Shown: positions 31,549 to 42,606 of the stretch, in pieces | Layout: each line of letters starts with the position of its first letter | Position numbering within the stretch: position 1 is the stretch's first letter | Assembly (NCBI RefSeq): GCF_000283155.1 | Contig: NW_004454160.1 | Span: forward strand, 8,692,857 to 8,756,856 | Reading direction: 5' to 3' | Length of the DNA: 64,000 nt | Source: Ceratotherium simum simum | Lineage: Eukaryota > Chordata > Mammalia > Perissodactyla > Rhinocerotidae | Notes under the pieces: generated by a model | The model's database searches: none | Told to the model about the DNA's origin: nothing | Seen by the model: the letters and a program-made list of their open reading frames with translations, nothing else | Program-made: the position numbers and the translations under genes

Positions 31549-31980
31549 CACACCCCAGCTCCCCCAGGACTGTGCACAGGAGGGTGATTCCTCAGGCACC
31601 CCATCACCCTCAACTCCCCCCAGCCACATTGCAAACGCACATGCGTCCACAACACCAATCCTAAGCCTGAGCTGGAGGGCTAGGATGGGGGGAGGAGTGT
31701 AAGAGGGAGTGTAAGAGGGAGGGCTACAAAGACCAATAAGCACAACCCTGTCCTCAAAGGAGTTCCCAGTCCCTTGGGGAAGGCAGATAGGACACGACAA
31801 CATGGAGCAGTGCCTGCAGGGGATGCGGAGAGCGCCAAGCACTGGCCAGGCTCTGAAGAGGCATTGCTTTCAAAGCCCTCTGGCGGAGGGAGGCCAGACC
31901 TGGGGCTAGGTCTCTTTTAACCCCTTTCTGCTCAGGGCTGCTGCTGAGGTGGCCTATGGGCCCTGCATCCCTGCTGGCAT
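31549..31980. other. Unique sequence with a short tandem duplication
   Basis: A 12-bp unit gagtgtaagagg is repeated exactly twice at 31695-31718. Otherwise no feature recognised. Confidence 0.55.
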
Positions 31981-31984
31981 CGCA

Positions 31985-32060
31985 GGATGGTGTGACTGGA
32001 TTAATTAGGCTTTATTAATAGGCGAGCACTTCATGAATTGTAATTAAGTGGATGTGCATC
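31985..32060. promoter_or_regulatory. Homeodomain-motif cluster, candidate conserved element
   Basis: Within 50 bp: ttaattag at 32001-32008, tttattaata at 32011-32020, tcatgaattg at 32031-32040 and taattaag at 32041-32048, in unique sequence between GC-rich flanks. TAATTA is the core of many homeodomain sites, and TTTATTA resembles caudal/posterior HOX sites. The role is inferred. Confidence 0.38.
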
Positions 32061-32216
32061 TGGTGGCAGTGGTGGCTGAGGGTGGGAAGAACGATTCCAG
32101 GAGGCTCTGAGGCACCATTAAATATGAATACCCTGACACGAGATACAGCCAGAACCCAGTCCATGTGCCTTTGTCACACAGCCTGCCCTGTTAAACAGAG
32201 TGCCCTGGCATTTGAG

Positions 32217-32330
32217 ATCCCGATTTATTCAATAAACATGCCTTGAGACTACTGTGTGCTCTCCTTTCTGGGTGAGACGCAACTGTGGGTGAGGGTGCAG
32301 AGGGTAGAATGGGCCAAGAGTGTCCAGCTC
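32217..32330 (-). mobile_element. L2 3' end, antisense
   Basis: gatttattcaataaacatgc, cttgagactactgtgtgctc then gacgcaactgtgggtgaggg: reversed L2 terminus, short. Confidence 0.52.
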
Positions 32331-32443
32331 TCTCAAGAAGCAAGGAGGTGATAAGAGCACTGGAGGGGTAGGGACAGAAGTTTGGGGGAATAATCACATA
32401 CAAGGGCTGCTTCTTGAAGCAGTGAATCTCACCCTGCAAAACA

Positions 32444-32498
32444 CACGCACACTCACACACACACCACATTCTCTCTCTCTCGCTCGCTCTCTCTCCCC
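32444..32498. repeat. (CA)n(CT)n simple repeat
   Basis: cacgcacactcacacacaca then ttctctctctctcgctcgct. Confidence 0.92.
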
Positions 32499-32499
32499 T

Positions 32500-32754
32500 C
32501 AGCTGAGCAAGGCAAGAGGTCTTTTTGTACCAAGTGGCTACAATGGCCAGGCTGGCAGACAGCCAAAGAGGCAAGAACAGACACAGTTGGAGCTGGGCCA
32601 AAGCGCCACACAAGGCGCAGCCTGGGAGATGGAGAAGACACATTGCTTGGCAGAGAGAGGGGCCTGGAACCCAGTGTTTAGACAGGGGAAGGTGTATTTA
32701 GCTGATGGAAAAACAGAGTGCAGATTGATAAAGTGGACTATGGAAAAAGAGGTC
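32500..32754. other. Unique sequence, nothing identified
   Basis: No repeat or exon recognised. Open frames on both strands start in the simple repeat. Confidence 0.45.
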
Positions 32755-32930
32755 TGAACAATGAAATTCTCTTCTGTTGCTCGGAGCCCTGACAGCGTGA
32801 CAGATGTGGAGGATAAACTTTCATCTGGCCTTTACTAAAGCCATCCTGATTTTCCATTTGGCCTCAAAGAAATATCCCAGAATCGCTTCTTTTGCCTTTT
32901 GAAATTTTAGGACGTTTTAAATTTACCGCC
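32755..32930. promoter_or_regulatory. Unique block, possible noncoding element
   Basis: Includes ccctgacagcgtgacagatg (two TGACAG/GTGACAG words, resembling TALE-homeodomain sites) and AT-rich continuation ggataaactttcatctggcc. No repeat recognised. Speculative. Confidence 0.25.
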
Positions 32931-33019
32931 ATTCTTCCTCACGGGAGTCCCCCCCATGCATTTCTCTGTGTACTCTGCAACACAGCCTGCCGGGTGAGGT
33001 TTGATCATGGATTATTCTA

Positions 33020-33170
33020 TGCATCTCCCCATCCTGGGCCTTGTTCGTGCCACCCCTTCATCCTGAAATGCCCCTTTCACTTTCCACCGACTCAGCCTGG
33101 TAATCTCTGAAAGCTCAATTCAGATCTGACTCTCTTGGAGAATTGTTTCCTGAAACCACCAGTCAGAATG
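33020..33170 (+). mobile_element. L2 LINE, left part
   Basis: ttcgtgccaccccttcatcc, tgaaatgcccctttcac, ctctgaaagctcaattcaga match the L2 region encoding the end of ORF2. Interrupted by a MIR at 33180. Confidence 0.55.
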
Positions 33171-33179
33171 AGTTACAGA

Positions 33180-33372
33180 CAGCTTCTGCTCTCCCGGGCT
33201 GTACAGGGAAGAATTCAAGTCCCAACCCTGCTCTCCTTGGGCAGCAAGCCACGTAATGGCTCTCAACTTCGGTTTTCTTATCTGCAAAATGGGGAAGATG
33301 GTAGCACCTTCCTCACAGGGTTTGAAGATGAAATGACATGAGGTTTGTGAGAATGCTTTATAAATTGTAAAG
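33180..33372 (+). mobile_element. MIR SINE inserted in L2
   Basis: aattcaagtcccaaccctgc, cggttttcttatctgcaaaa, tggggaagatggtagcacct, gaatgctttataaattgtaa: sense MIR lying between two collinear L2 pieces. Confidence 0.78.
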
Positions 33373-33394
33373 TACAGGTCAACATAAGAACCTA

Positions 33395-33515
33395 CTGAGT
33401 ACTTTGTGTTAGTTGGTTCCTTGTCTGTCTCTTCAATTTGATGGGAAGTCCCAGGTCACACCTAATGCTGTAGGTGCTCATTGCTTGTTTGTCAAGTGAA
33501 TTAATGAATGAATGA
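33395..33515 (+). mobile_element. L2 LINE, right part (3' end)
   Basis: ttccttgtctgtctcttcaa, ctgtaggtgctcattgcttg, aatgaatgaatgagg: the L2 terminus collinear with the left piece at 33020. Confidence 0.6.
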
Positions 33516-33654
33516 GGTGGAAGGTGAATGCTTCAAGTTAGCTGCCTGGGCCTGTAGTTTCTTTCCATGGGATCTTGGGGGCCTGTGTTGGCCAAGTAGT
33601 CACCCCGGGCAGAGACAGAGTGAAATGTTGAGGGTGGAAGTGTGTGCCAACTTC

Positions 33655-33745
33655 AAAGGCCACTGTGTTTTAATCAGTATAATTAATGATGGCACCAACT
33701 GGCTCATTACCTGATGGAATAAATGGGGATCATTTGTCTCCCTGA
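33655..33745. promoter_or_regulatory. TAAT-rich unique block, possible enhancer
   Basis: ttttaatcagtataattaat runs into taattaatgat (33680-33690) and ctggctcattacctgatgga. Nonrepetitive. The combination of TAATTA with ATTAATGAT-type words suggests homeodomain sites. Confidence 0.3.
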
Positions 33746-34730
33746 AGCAGCCTTTTGGTATGGCGGAGGCTGTCAGGAAATGGGGAGATAGCACATGTTC
33801 TCTGCCCTGGGCGAGGATTCCTGAGCCTCCACCCGGATCTGCCTGCTCTCAGATCTGAGGAATCTTCTCCGTTCCTCCTCTCAGCATCCCTCAGCCCAGG
33901 GGTTTTGCCACCGTTCTGGGGCCTAGCTTCATTTCACTTCAGACCAAGCAATTGATATCTAAGCAAAATTTGTGCAGGATTTTTAAAATAACAGCTGCAG
34001 GACCTCTATTTCTCCCCTAAATACCCCCTTTTCTCCCTCCCTAACACATGACCAAGGCCACCCTGGCCCTATCTTCAGCCTGAGCTTGTCACATCTGTAC
34101 AGTCCTGTGGTAGCTCTTAGGGATCCATCTTAAGAGGAGCTAGCCTCTTGCTGCTAAGGCCAACTTAGGGACAAGCTTGAGGCAAAGCAATTAGGCTCAC
34201 TGACGTCAGATCCCACTTGGAGACACGTAGGCTGTCTCTTCCCCTCCAACATCGATTCCGCAGTTCCAAGCACTTCTCCCTTTTGGCTCTAAAGAATTAC
34301 CTCCTGCAGCCAGAATCTGAATTCTACCATCCTTATCTGGGGGCAGAATCAGAGCGCCTGGACCTGGCTCCTTTCTGAGAAACCCAGAGCACACATTCTG
34401 GGCAAAAGAAAATACTGCCTGGAATCCCTCGGCCTCTGGAGCTCACAGCTGTGTGCAGCCGTTTGCAGGGAGATACTGAAACTCTTGACCTCTTCAAGGG
34501 AATGTGATGGGTAGATGGGAGCAGGGGCCGCTGTGGGGAGTCAGGCAAAGTCCTGTAAATCACCCTACATTCAACTGGCCCTGCGTGTTTCAAGCAATAA
34601 AGGATGGGCCACCCAGAAAGGAATGCCTACCACAGAGCTCAGCCCAAAAGCTGTGATCGTAAAATGATGGAATAGACTTAGTTCTGGCACATTCCAGGTC
34701 ACATTTACAGCCCAAGAACATTGTACATAT
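33746..34730. other. Unique sequence, 1 kb, nothing identified
   Basis: No repeat or exon recognised. A CRE-like word tgacgtca occurs at 34201-34208. Confidence 0.45.
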
Positions 34731-34739
34731 GAATGGGTC

Positions 34740-35000
34740 TCTGTAGCTACCTTTTTGAGTGTATATGTTGATTTACATACGAAAGTGTTTTTTGTGTGAT
34801 ATAAATATGTGCTTTCTGGTATTGCCTGGGTCTGTCTGTGCCATGTTTGTATCTGTATACAGGGGCTGACTGTCTCTGGGAATGTGTATCTGCCTATGGC
34901 TATTGCATATCTTTCTGTGCTGGCGGCTGTATTCGTCTCGTTGTGAGTATATGTGCGTACCTTTCTGTTGGAGTCTATGTGTGTGGGTGACTAGTGCAAA
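34740..35000. repeat. Degenerate TG-rich tract
   Basis: The plus strand is strongly T/G rich with repeated tgtgt, tgtatct and ctgtctg words over 250 bp, consistent with an old decayed TG repeat. Confidence 0.45.
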
Positions 35001-35113
35001 TAGTGAGGACAAGACATCTGATGAGTTCAGAATAAATCTCCCCCTTTTCCTTTTACTGGATCTTAGAGTTCAGGAGATTGCACAGTGACTCAATTCGTCC
35101 ACCAATGGAGTCT

Positions 35114-35195
35114 CATCCACTATGGAGTACAGCAAAAAACTCTAGCAACATAATAACATCCACTAACATAACACAGTAACATCCACTATGGAGTA
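35114..35195. repeat. Local direct repeat, 16 bp, 66-bp spacing
   Basis: catccactatggagta occurs exactly at 35114-35129 and 35180-35195, with a partial third copy acatccacta at 35156-35165 and acataacaca-type text between. Confidence 0.95.
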
Positions 35196-35420
35196 GCAAC
35201 TAATACCATAATCCTGGAGTCCTGGTATACAGCAGGAGTAGTATTGTGATGACAGAGGTAACCAGAAAGTACATTCGTTTGTGTCCTTACGATGGGGTTG
35301 GGAAGGGTATGCTGTGGTGCTTATTAGAGCAGAAATTGTCCCTGTGGACCATTTCATGCATGAACTGCAGAAAGCCTGGGGCCTATAAGGTCCAGAGCAG
35401 CTCCAGGAGAAGGCAGAGGC

Positions 35421-35470
35421 ACAGGGCCTGTGTGTATGTATGTGAGTGTATGTGTGTGTGTGCATGTGTT
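35421..35470. repeat. (TG)n simple repeat
   Basis: gtgtgtatgtatgtgagtgt followed by atgtgtgtgtgtgcatgtg. Confidence 0.88.
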
Positions 35471-35475
35471 ACAAT

Positions 35476-36425
35476 AATCAGGGCTATTACATTACCCAAC
35501 TCCAGGGGCACTATTTGTTGTGTCTTCTATGGAGTTCCAGGAGACACCACTCACACCAACTACAGTGTGAATGGTGACCCCCGGAGTTGCGCAACGCAGA
35601 GGCCCTGGGCAGGAGGGTAAATGCAGTGTTCCTTCCCACACCCCCCTGTTCTCAGTCCTGGCATCTCAACCAGCTCAGCTCCCTGCCTGAGCCAGTGTTG
35701 CCAGCCCAGGCCCTTTCCTGCTCCAGCTCTTTGAGCCGAGGCTGGGCAGGAGATGGCCCAGACACATTCCCAGTGGCCGGGCTCCCCAGGAGTGGGGAGC
35801 ACAGGGTGTGGGAGCACAGCCAGAAATCCAGTCTGCATCCCTTGGAAGGTTGCAGTGACTTGTAAGAAAAAGGCTCTTGCTGCTCAATGTGGAAAGAAAT
35901 CAGATGGAAAGGAGGGGGAAGAAGGCAAAAAAAAAATTTAAAAACTGATTTTTGCTTTGGAAAGGTCAGCAGTGGAGACTTGCTTCCCTGCCAACACAAA
36001 GCTGGTGGTGCTAGTGCTCAGCAGCCTTCTCTCGATCGATATGGCACTGATCACCTCATGAAATGGTGTGGAGGCAGCCAGGGCTGGGGCCAAGGGTGCC
36101 GGAGGGAGCAGTGCTGCCGCCAGCTCTGTGCTCCCTTGGGGAAGGCTGTCGGCTGACCCCCGTGGTGCCCCAACCTGCCCCTGTCCAAGCTCTCCCACTG
36201 CCCCTTAGGGGTCAAGGGCCACCCACTCCTCATTTTCAGGGGCGCAGTTCTGTAAGTTTGGGAGCGCAGCCGGGGGCCGCGTAGTGAGTCAGGCCACCCA
36301 CCTCAGTATCCCAAGTCTCAGGCCACTGCTGGGTAGAGTTTAAGTGGTACAGGCTGCCAGAGGGAGAAAATGGGCATTTTATCACTGGTCAGTGGAGCCA
36401 CTTCCATATTGTCTTTTTTTCCTTA
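35476..36425. other. Unique, GC-leaning sequence
   Basis: Many overlapping open frames on both strands at 35560-36230 reflect GC-rich composition. No recognised domain, repeat or island. Confidence 0.45.
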
Positions 36426-36427
36426 AG

Positions 36428-36499
36428 AGATGGAGGTGGACCTGAGGGAGGGAGAAGGTGAAGGGAGGAGTTGCAGTGACCTTCATCCCAGAATCCTCT
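36428..36499 (+). other. Weak candidate micro-exon
   Basis: Acceptor attgtctttttttccttaag ends at 36427 and donor ct|gtgagt starts at 36500. The 72 nt between (24 codons) are open and contain atggaggtggacctgaggga. Chance pairs of this quality are expected in 64 kb, so this is recorded only as a lead. Confidence 0.12.
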
Positions 36500-36674
36500 G
36501 TGAGTATGCTTGGCCTGCACATGGGCCATCTGGTAAACCCCCTTCCACCCTCAGAGGATGCACAGCTTTGACACCCTCAGCCAGCCGCAGCCATGAGGCA
36601 CAGTGCAAACGGTCCGCAATCTCGTGGGTGTGAGGGGCAGGAACTGGGGACAGTGACACTTTCAAAGAATGGAG

Positions 36675-37055
36675 GACGCTGTTAACATGTCAGTCCAATT
36701 ATGGTAATGTGCTGGGGTAATTGGCCCTCCAAGGGCGCAGGGGATGCACATGAGTACAGTAATTGCAGGTTCACTTTGCTCCGAATTCTTTATCCTGCTT
36801 TGTGACTAATTATTAGTATTTACCAAGTGGATATTGTCATCTTCAAAGCAGGTGCAGCTGTGGCTCAGGCGCTGGAGCTGGGGCCAGCTAAAGGTCAGCT
36901 TCTGCTTGGGGATAATTAATTTGTCTTTTATGGATCTGAAATGTGCTCTAAGCTTGTCTCTTTTCTTTTGCTTCCAAACAAACAAACAAACCAAAGGGAA
37001 GGAGAATATACTTTGTAGTTTGTTTCAGTGCCCTTTCTATTAAAAGGCCAGAATT
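36675..37055. promoter_or_regulatory. Strong candidate conserved noncoding element
   Basis: About 380 bp of nonrepetitive sequence with many homeodomain-type cores: ccaattatggtaatg, gggtaattggcc, cagtaattgcagg, taattatta at 36808-36816 and taattaat at 36913-36920. There is also an E-box-like caggtgcagctg near 36850. An (AAAC)4 run lies at 36976-36991. No coding frame is convincing. Confidence 0.42.
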
Positions 37056-37284
37056 GACAAATAGGGGTAAACGACTGAAGGTGGTCATGTACCTCTATCC
37101 TCTCTAGAGAAAGAGCCAGAAATTGATCCCCCGGGCAGGATCCACATGAATAGAGAAGCCAAATGAGTACAGTCTATAAGCTCTTGCTATCCTATTTGTT
37201 TGTTATCACTTATATTTTAGACACTAGGACACTCTGTTCCTAAAAGGATTAATGTTTGGAATTCCAAAAGGCAGAGGAATAACA
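37056..37284. other. Unique sequence, nothing identified
   Basis: Short unique interval between the TAAT-rich block and a MIR. Confidence 0.45.
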
Positions 37285-37448
37285 AGAGTGAAGAGCTATT
37301 GAGCACCTACTGTGTATCAGATCCTCATCTTACTCATGCAGGTGAAGTAGTTTAATCCTCACACCAGCCCCAGGAAATAGGTGCTATTATTATCCCCATT
37401 TTACAGTTGAAGAAGTGAGGCTCAGAGAACTTAAATATGTTCCTCCAA
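37285..37448 (-). mobile_element. MIR SINE, antisense
   Basis: ctattgagcacctactgtgt, tttaatcctcacaccagccc, tattatccccattttacagt, gaggctcagagaacttaaat: reversed MIR, well preserved. Confidence 0.8.
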
Positions 37449-37780
37449 GCTGCCACTTCATCCTTGGGCTGTCAGATGCCTAATGAAGCCCCTTGACTTA
37501 GTGTGGTCCAGTGCTTAGGTCTCCAGCCTGCAAGGGCAGCCCTCACCGAGTCTGGCAGACGTCGGGAAGCCCAGAGCTTGAATTAAACGTTATTTCATGG
37601 GCATGATGCTTGGTAGAATTTTCTCAGAGACAAAATAGAAATCAATGTAGATGGCGACAGAAAGAAAATGATCCCACTGTTCATTGAGTCTCCTCAACAA
37701 CCCTGGCCCACAGAGCCCTTCTCCATCTCAGCTGCCTCACATGCCACTGGGCCAGCGGCTCAATTAGATTCCCACTCATT
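37449..37780. other. Unique sequence, nothing identified
   Basis: No feature recognised. Confidence 0.45.
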
Positions 37781-37784
37781 TTCA

Positions 37785-37950
37785 TGAACTATCTTGCATT
37801 GCTCTCTAATTGTGTCATACCTATTTGTCTCTCCAACAAGGATCCAAACATATTTAGGTCAGGGAACTGGCCACATGTACTTCTGCTACCCCGGGGGCAC
37901 TTGGCTTTGCCCTGGGAACGTAGTAGGCACTCAGTAACTCCTGACTGAAT
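37785..37950 (+). mobile_element. L2 3' end
   Basis: ttgcattgctctctaattgt, acctatttgtctctccaaca, gggaacgtagtaggcactca, gtaactcctgactgaatcaa: sense L2 terminus. Confidence 0.62.
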
Positions 37951-40930
37951 CAAATTGGGAAGCAGGGGTGGACAAAGCTCCTCCTCAGAGAGTTTGGTTG
38001 GCAAAGGAAAACCCCTCGTTTCTCGTATTGGCTGGGCAAACAGAGGATAATTTAGGAGAGGTAGGTGTGACCCTCTTATATATACACATTCTGAAACCAG
38101 AAGAGTGTATTAGATACTTTTGGAAGTTTCTTATGATCCATGTGCCTTGCAAAATGGAATTCCAATCACATCATTCTGAGCAGAGGCTGGAGAGGTGAAA
38201 GAAGCACGTGGGAGGGACCTGCAGGAGATGAGAGTAGATACTTTAGGAATTCAGCTTTGTGTCCAGGGCTTGCTGCTATGGCAGGGCCACAAAATTTTGT
38301 TCTGTGGTTTTGCTGCAGCCTACATATTGATGCAGCCAAATAAATTCCCCTCTTTGCAACCTGACCTCTTTCTTACTGTGAAATGATCTCATTTCAAGGC
38401 TAACCACAAGAGGTTTGGCTGGGCACCCAGCATGCCGTGTGCCTGGCATTTGCAAATCTTCATGCAAAGTGCAAAGTTTTTTTTTAAGACAGTAAATAAA
38501 TCCTGTCCAGAGAAATCTTGGAAAGGTCTGCTCCCAGCCACGAGGTGAAAAGAAAAGCAATCGCTCTCCCCACCCTCAGAACCATTATCTGCTGCTCTTC
38601 TCGAATGTTAAGGCTTAAGTCGCTTTTAATTTTAGATCAGGAACAATCTGATTTGGGGCCAAGGTCTTTTTTCACTGTCCTTCAGAATGTATTAAGCTGT
38701 AGTGTTTTTCCACCTCCAGCCTGCTCTGTTTCAGTTCCTTGAGTACCAAAAGCTGAAGTCCCACCAAGAATTCAACCTACAGCCAGGATGCAGTGAGACT
38801 ATACTCTGTAAAGAACATCCCCATCCCGCCTGCAGTAGGAAGACCAGCAATTATGAAAGAGAGTGAGACAGAGGTGGTTCATTATCTGCCCAGGTTAGGT
38901 GGATGCTCACTGCCTTCTTGGCAAAATGTGGCAATGTCCACATGGCCGCTCAGGCAAATGACCAGCCAGTAGGCAAAGTTCCCAGAAGCTCAGGCCACTA
39001 CTTCCCACTTCTTTCCAGCCTAACCTTTCTGTGCCTCCTTCCCCAATCCTTACTATTACCACAAAAAAGAGCTGGCCCCCTCGCAGACCAGGCTGTTTCG
39101 TGATCAGTGCCGTCTTGCTGTCAGTCTCCAGAGCCATCAGTGGACCATGGGGCATGTAGAACGTGCCTTCCAAGCACTGCAGAGGGACCAGGTATGGGGC
39201 AGGGGAGGATGCTGATACCTGGACCTTACTTTAGGTTCTGCTGGCAGAAGCCTAGCTGCTCACTCAGCCTGGTTTGTGAAACCTTAGCTCTGTCCCCTGA
39301 GGTGTTCTGCTTCTAGCCTGAAACTTCATTCAGGATGAGATGTGCAGACATGGTGGGAGCTGGGACACATAAGACCCCATTTCTCTAAGCTGACTCTACC
39401 TTCCTGGAGATATCAACACTAAGCCTACTTGACAGGACATCAGCCTCTGGGTTTATTCCTTCAAGGTCTTCCCCATCTCAGTGGACAGATCTGATTCTAG
39501 ACTTTGGCACATTCCACACTCCCCCATCTGCAGTTAGTAAGCCAGGTCCCAAGATATGACCATGGACGGCTCCTATTCAACAGCATGACTTGGGCACTGT
39601 CTGGGCCTCTCACACTGGATGGAGTCTTCTTGATAACAGAACTCTCTCTGGAGAAAGACGCCTAAAAGTTGGGTAAAAACCTGCTGACATTTTTGTGGGA
39701 GCCGTGACGCTTGCCGTCAGCATGTTCTGTCTCCAGGCCTCTGACAAGAGGAACGTGTTGGGGTTGTGGGGGAAGAGTTTACAGGGAGAGGATGCAAATG
39801 GGAAGAGTTTAACTCTAAGTCACAGCTGGACCCCTCGGGATCCCAGGCTCTGCAAAGCCTAGGAAAGTGACAAAATATTTATATTTTTCACTTCGCTCAG
39901 CCACAGCCTATCTTGGGAACATCTGAAAAGGTTGCTGGTGAACAAGTACGTCCAGTGTGCAGCCAGCCTGGCTGGCACAGTGCTAAGGAGAGCAGCAGCA
40001 ACAGCAGATGATGGAACAGCCTCCTCTTACAGAGGAAGTATGTCCCTCCCAGCATGGCTGCCTGGTGCCACGCTGCCTGTGGAGGGGAGAATCAGCTTCT
40101 GGAGAGAGACAAATGTCTCTGGGCTGCATTACTGAAATGCCCTGAACCCAGCCTGAATGCTACTTTGGGGAGTAGAGGGGAATAGTCAGGATGGGATTGT
40201 AGGAGCAGGAGACTTGCTTTTCTAAAAACCTGACCATGTTTGGGTTTGAGTCAACGCAACTGAGTCTTTGGAGGGACCTCAGTAACTTGTCCCGTTTCAA
40301 AGAGGTGATTTAAGATGCAAACCACAGGGGACCCCTTGCTCCAGTCCTTAATGCATGCCCCACAGCTTTCTCCCACCAAGGCATCACTGGGAGGGAAACA
40401 AGGTGATATTCCTCAATCCTGATCTTCATTTGAACGGACACGTCTTCTCACATATGCCCCTCCCTTTCTTCCCTCATCAAACTTCATCAGACTCAACATG
40501 GAGTAGTGGCAAGGACACTGGGACAAAGAAGATGGGGAATATTATCTCCATTCTATCCACAAACAGCTGACTGTAGGCAGTGGCTTTTCTCTGCTGGATT
40601 AGATCTCCACTTCTCTTTTATGGTCCTGTGCTTTCAAAGATTCTGTATCTAAATCTTGATTGTTGGCTCACCTCTAGTCAATATTCTACCTTTTGAAAAT
40701 ACCTTCTCTGTCTAGGTTAGGACTCCTTGAATGCTAGTCCAGCTTTAGGGACCAAGGTCAAAGTTCTTCCCTAAGCCACAAAGCTCTTTCCTGAGATTTG
40801 TCATAAAGACTCTTTGGGCTCTTTTTCCTTCTTGTGCCTTAGCCCATCTCTTCCTTTCTTTTTGGGTGTGAGCTTCCAAAGTCCCCCAAGATACTGTACA
40901 CTTTCTACCTTCTGATATTACAAAGGAAAA
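37951..40930. other. Unique sequence, 3 kb, nothing identified
   Basis: The longest repeat-poor interval of the window. No exon, RNA gene or family repeat recognised. A T-rich run (taagttttttttt-like) lies at 38477-38486. Not examined for conservation. Confidence 0.4.
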
Positions 40931-40931
40931 T

Positions 40932-40985
40932 GTTTCTTTCATTCATTCAACAAGTATTTATTGAGTGCCTGTTATATAGTAGGGT
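40932..40985 (-). mobile_element. L2 3' terminus, antisense (split)
   Basis: ttcattcattcaacaagtat and ttattgagtgcctgttatat are the reversed L2 end. The rest of the element resumes near 41396. Confidence 0.68.
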
Positions 40986-40989
40986 AAGT

Positions 40990-41395
40990 AATAGTCTGCA
41001 ATTGCTGCAATAATGCTGCACAAGAAACTACCCCAAATACCAGTGACTATCACTAACAAACATTTGTGCTCACAGAGCTACAGGTTGGCTGGGAAGGCTT
41101 TTCTTTAGGGTTCAAGGTTGGGTTCAGATCTTCACAGGTTCTCATTTTAAGTCTCAAGAAGAAGAAACAATAGCTATGTAGGGAAGCTCTTCTCATGACA
41201 GGGAAAGTAGCTCCAAGAAATTAAGCCAAACTATGCAAGCATGTTTAAAGTCTCTGGTGAAACATAGTGTACTTTACTTCCACAACATACCATTAGCCAA
41301 AGTAAGTCACAAGGCCAAGTTGCAAGTTAGTGAGGTAGGGAAGAATACTCTCCTCACAGTTAAGCCATGGCAAGTGCAGGAAAAGAAGGAATAAT
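40990..41395 (-). mobile_element. LTR-like insertion splitting L2
   Basis: tgctgcacaagaaactaccc, ctacaggttggctgggaagg, ccattagccaaagtaagtca, caaggccaagttgcaagtta resemble the antisense of a common MLT/MaLR-type LTR. The ends are not exact and the family is tentative. No viral gene is present. Confidence 0.42.
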
Positions 41396-41835
41396 TGTGA
41401 ACAATACATACAATATAATAGAGAACAGTTTCGTGGGACACAGATAGTAAACATGCAAGCAAGCAACATAATAAACTGGGATAAATGTTACAAAGAAAAT
41501 GAATAACAGGAGGGATATACTTTTAGACTGAGTGGTCTGAGAAATCCTCTATGAGGTGATGTCTTTTAAGCTGAAGTTTGAAGGATGAAAAGGAGCCAGG
41601 TATGCAGATAGAGGACAAAGAGCTTTGCAGCCAGTGAGAGTGGCTTGTGCAAAGGCCCTGAGGAAGCAACAATCTTGGTGTAGTTGAAGAACTGGAATAA
41701 GATCCAGTGTGCAGCACAGGAGGAGGAAACAGTGTGAGCAAAGACTGAAGATGCCTGCGGGGGCCAGATCACGCAGGCCCTGACCTGTTACTGCTCTCCC
41801 GCAAGTCTACCAACTCTTGCCTTGCCATTTATTCA
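41396..41835 (-). mobile_element. L2 LINE, antisense (continuation)
   Basis: gacacagatagtaaacatgc, gatgtcttttaagctgaagt, ggcttgtgcaaaggccctga, gggccagatcacgcaggccc: reversed L2 3' UTR and ORF2 end, collinear with 40932-40985. Confidence 0.65.
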
Positions 41836-42180
41836 ATGCTGCTAAAGAAAACAATGACAGCACCTCCTCCTTGAAGCCTCCTTATGTTGATCAATGTGTT
41901 GAAATCACTTTATATTTCACTAAACAAAAACAAAACAAGAAACCTTTCAGTCTGCGTGTTGAAGGGGCTTGTGCTGGGCCAGGACTCGAGTAGTCTGGGG
42001 AACTGGTGAAACCTCCTGCCCTGAATAAATGAGGACCAGAGTCTCCTGGGAGAAGCTGGAGTGGGGGAGAACCTCTCTACAGAGAGAGAGCCAGGCCTGA
42101 CAGGTGGCTCCTGATAACGTTATAAGAAGGTAAATTTCTAAATTCAGTTTTTTAGCTGGCCCTCGAATCTGCCCCCAGCA
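41836..42180. other. Unique sequence, nothing identified
   Basis: No feature recognised apart from a short A-rich run near 41920-41942. Confidence 0.45.
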
Positions 42181-42184
42181 CAAG

Positions 42185-42400
42185 AGAAGTTCTTGGAGTG
42201 ATGGAAAAGTTCTGTGCCATGATTAGGGCGTGTCACACAGGTTCGTCATTTGTCAAGACTCGTCGAACTACATACTTAAAATGGATACATATTGTATATA
42301 AATTTTACCTCAATAAAGTTGACTTTAAAGGTAAAAAATAAAACAAAACAAAAAGCAAATAATATGTAGAAAACAAAACAAAGTAAAAATCCTGGCCCAA
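42185..42400 (+). mobile_element. L1 3' end with A-rich tail
   Basis: gtgatggaaaagttctgtgc, catttgtcaagactcgtcga, atttacctcaataaagttg-type end and an (AAAAC)n-like tail at 42335-42385. The 5' truncation is close to 42185. Confidence 0.82.
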
Positions 42401-42606
42401 CATGAGAGGACTCATGTTGGTGGTGGTACCTGGGTAGGAGTTGGAGACACTGCAGGGTCTTGTCAGGGAGATGATACAGGACCTACTGGAGGAGCAGAGA
42501 TCCTGCCCAGTGGAAGTGACAATGACATTCATCAATATGGAGATGGCATGGCAGCAAGAGTGTGCCCTGGTCCAGCGGAGCCCAGGAGAAACGGCAGCAT
42601 CTTTGG
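42401..42606. other. Unique sequence, nothing identified
   Basis: Short interval. A 68-codon open frame begins here but runs into the following DNA transposon. Confidence 0.45.
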
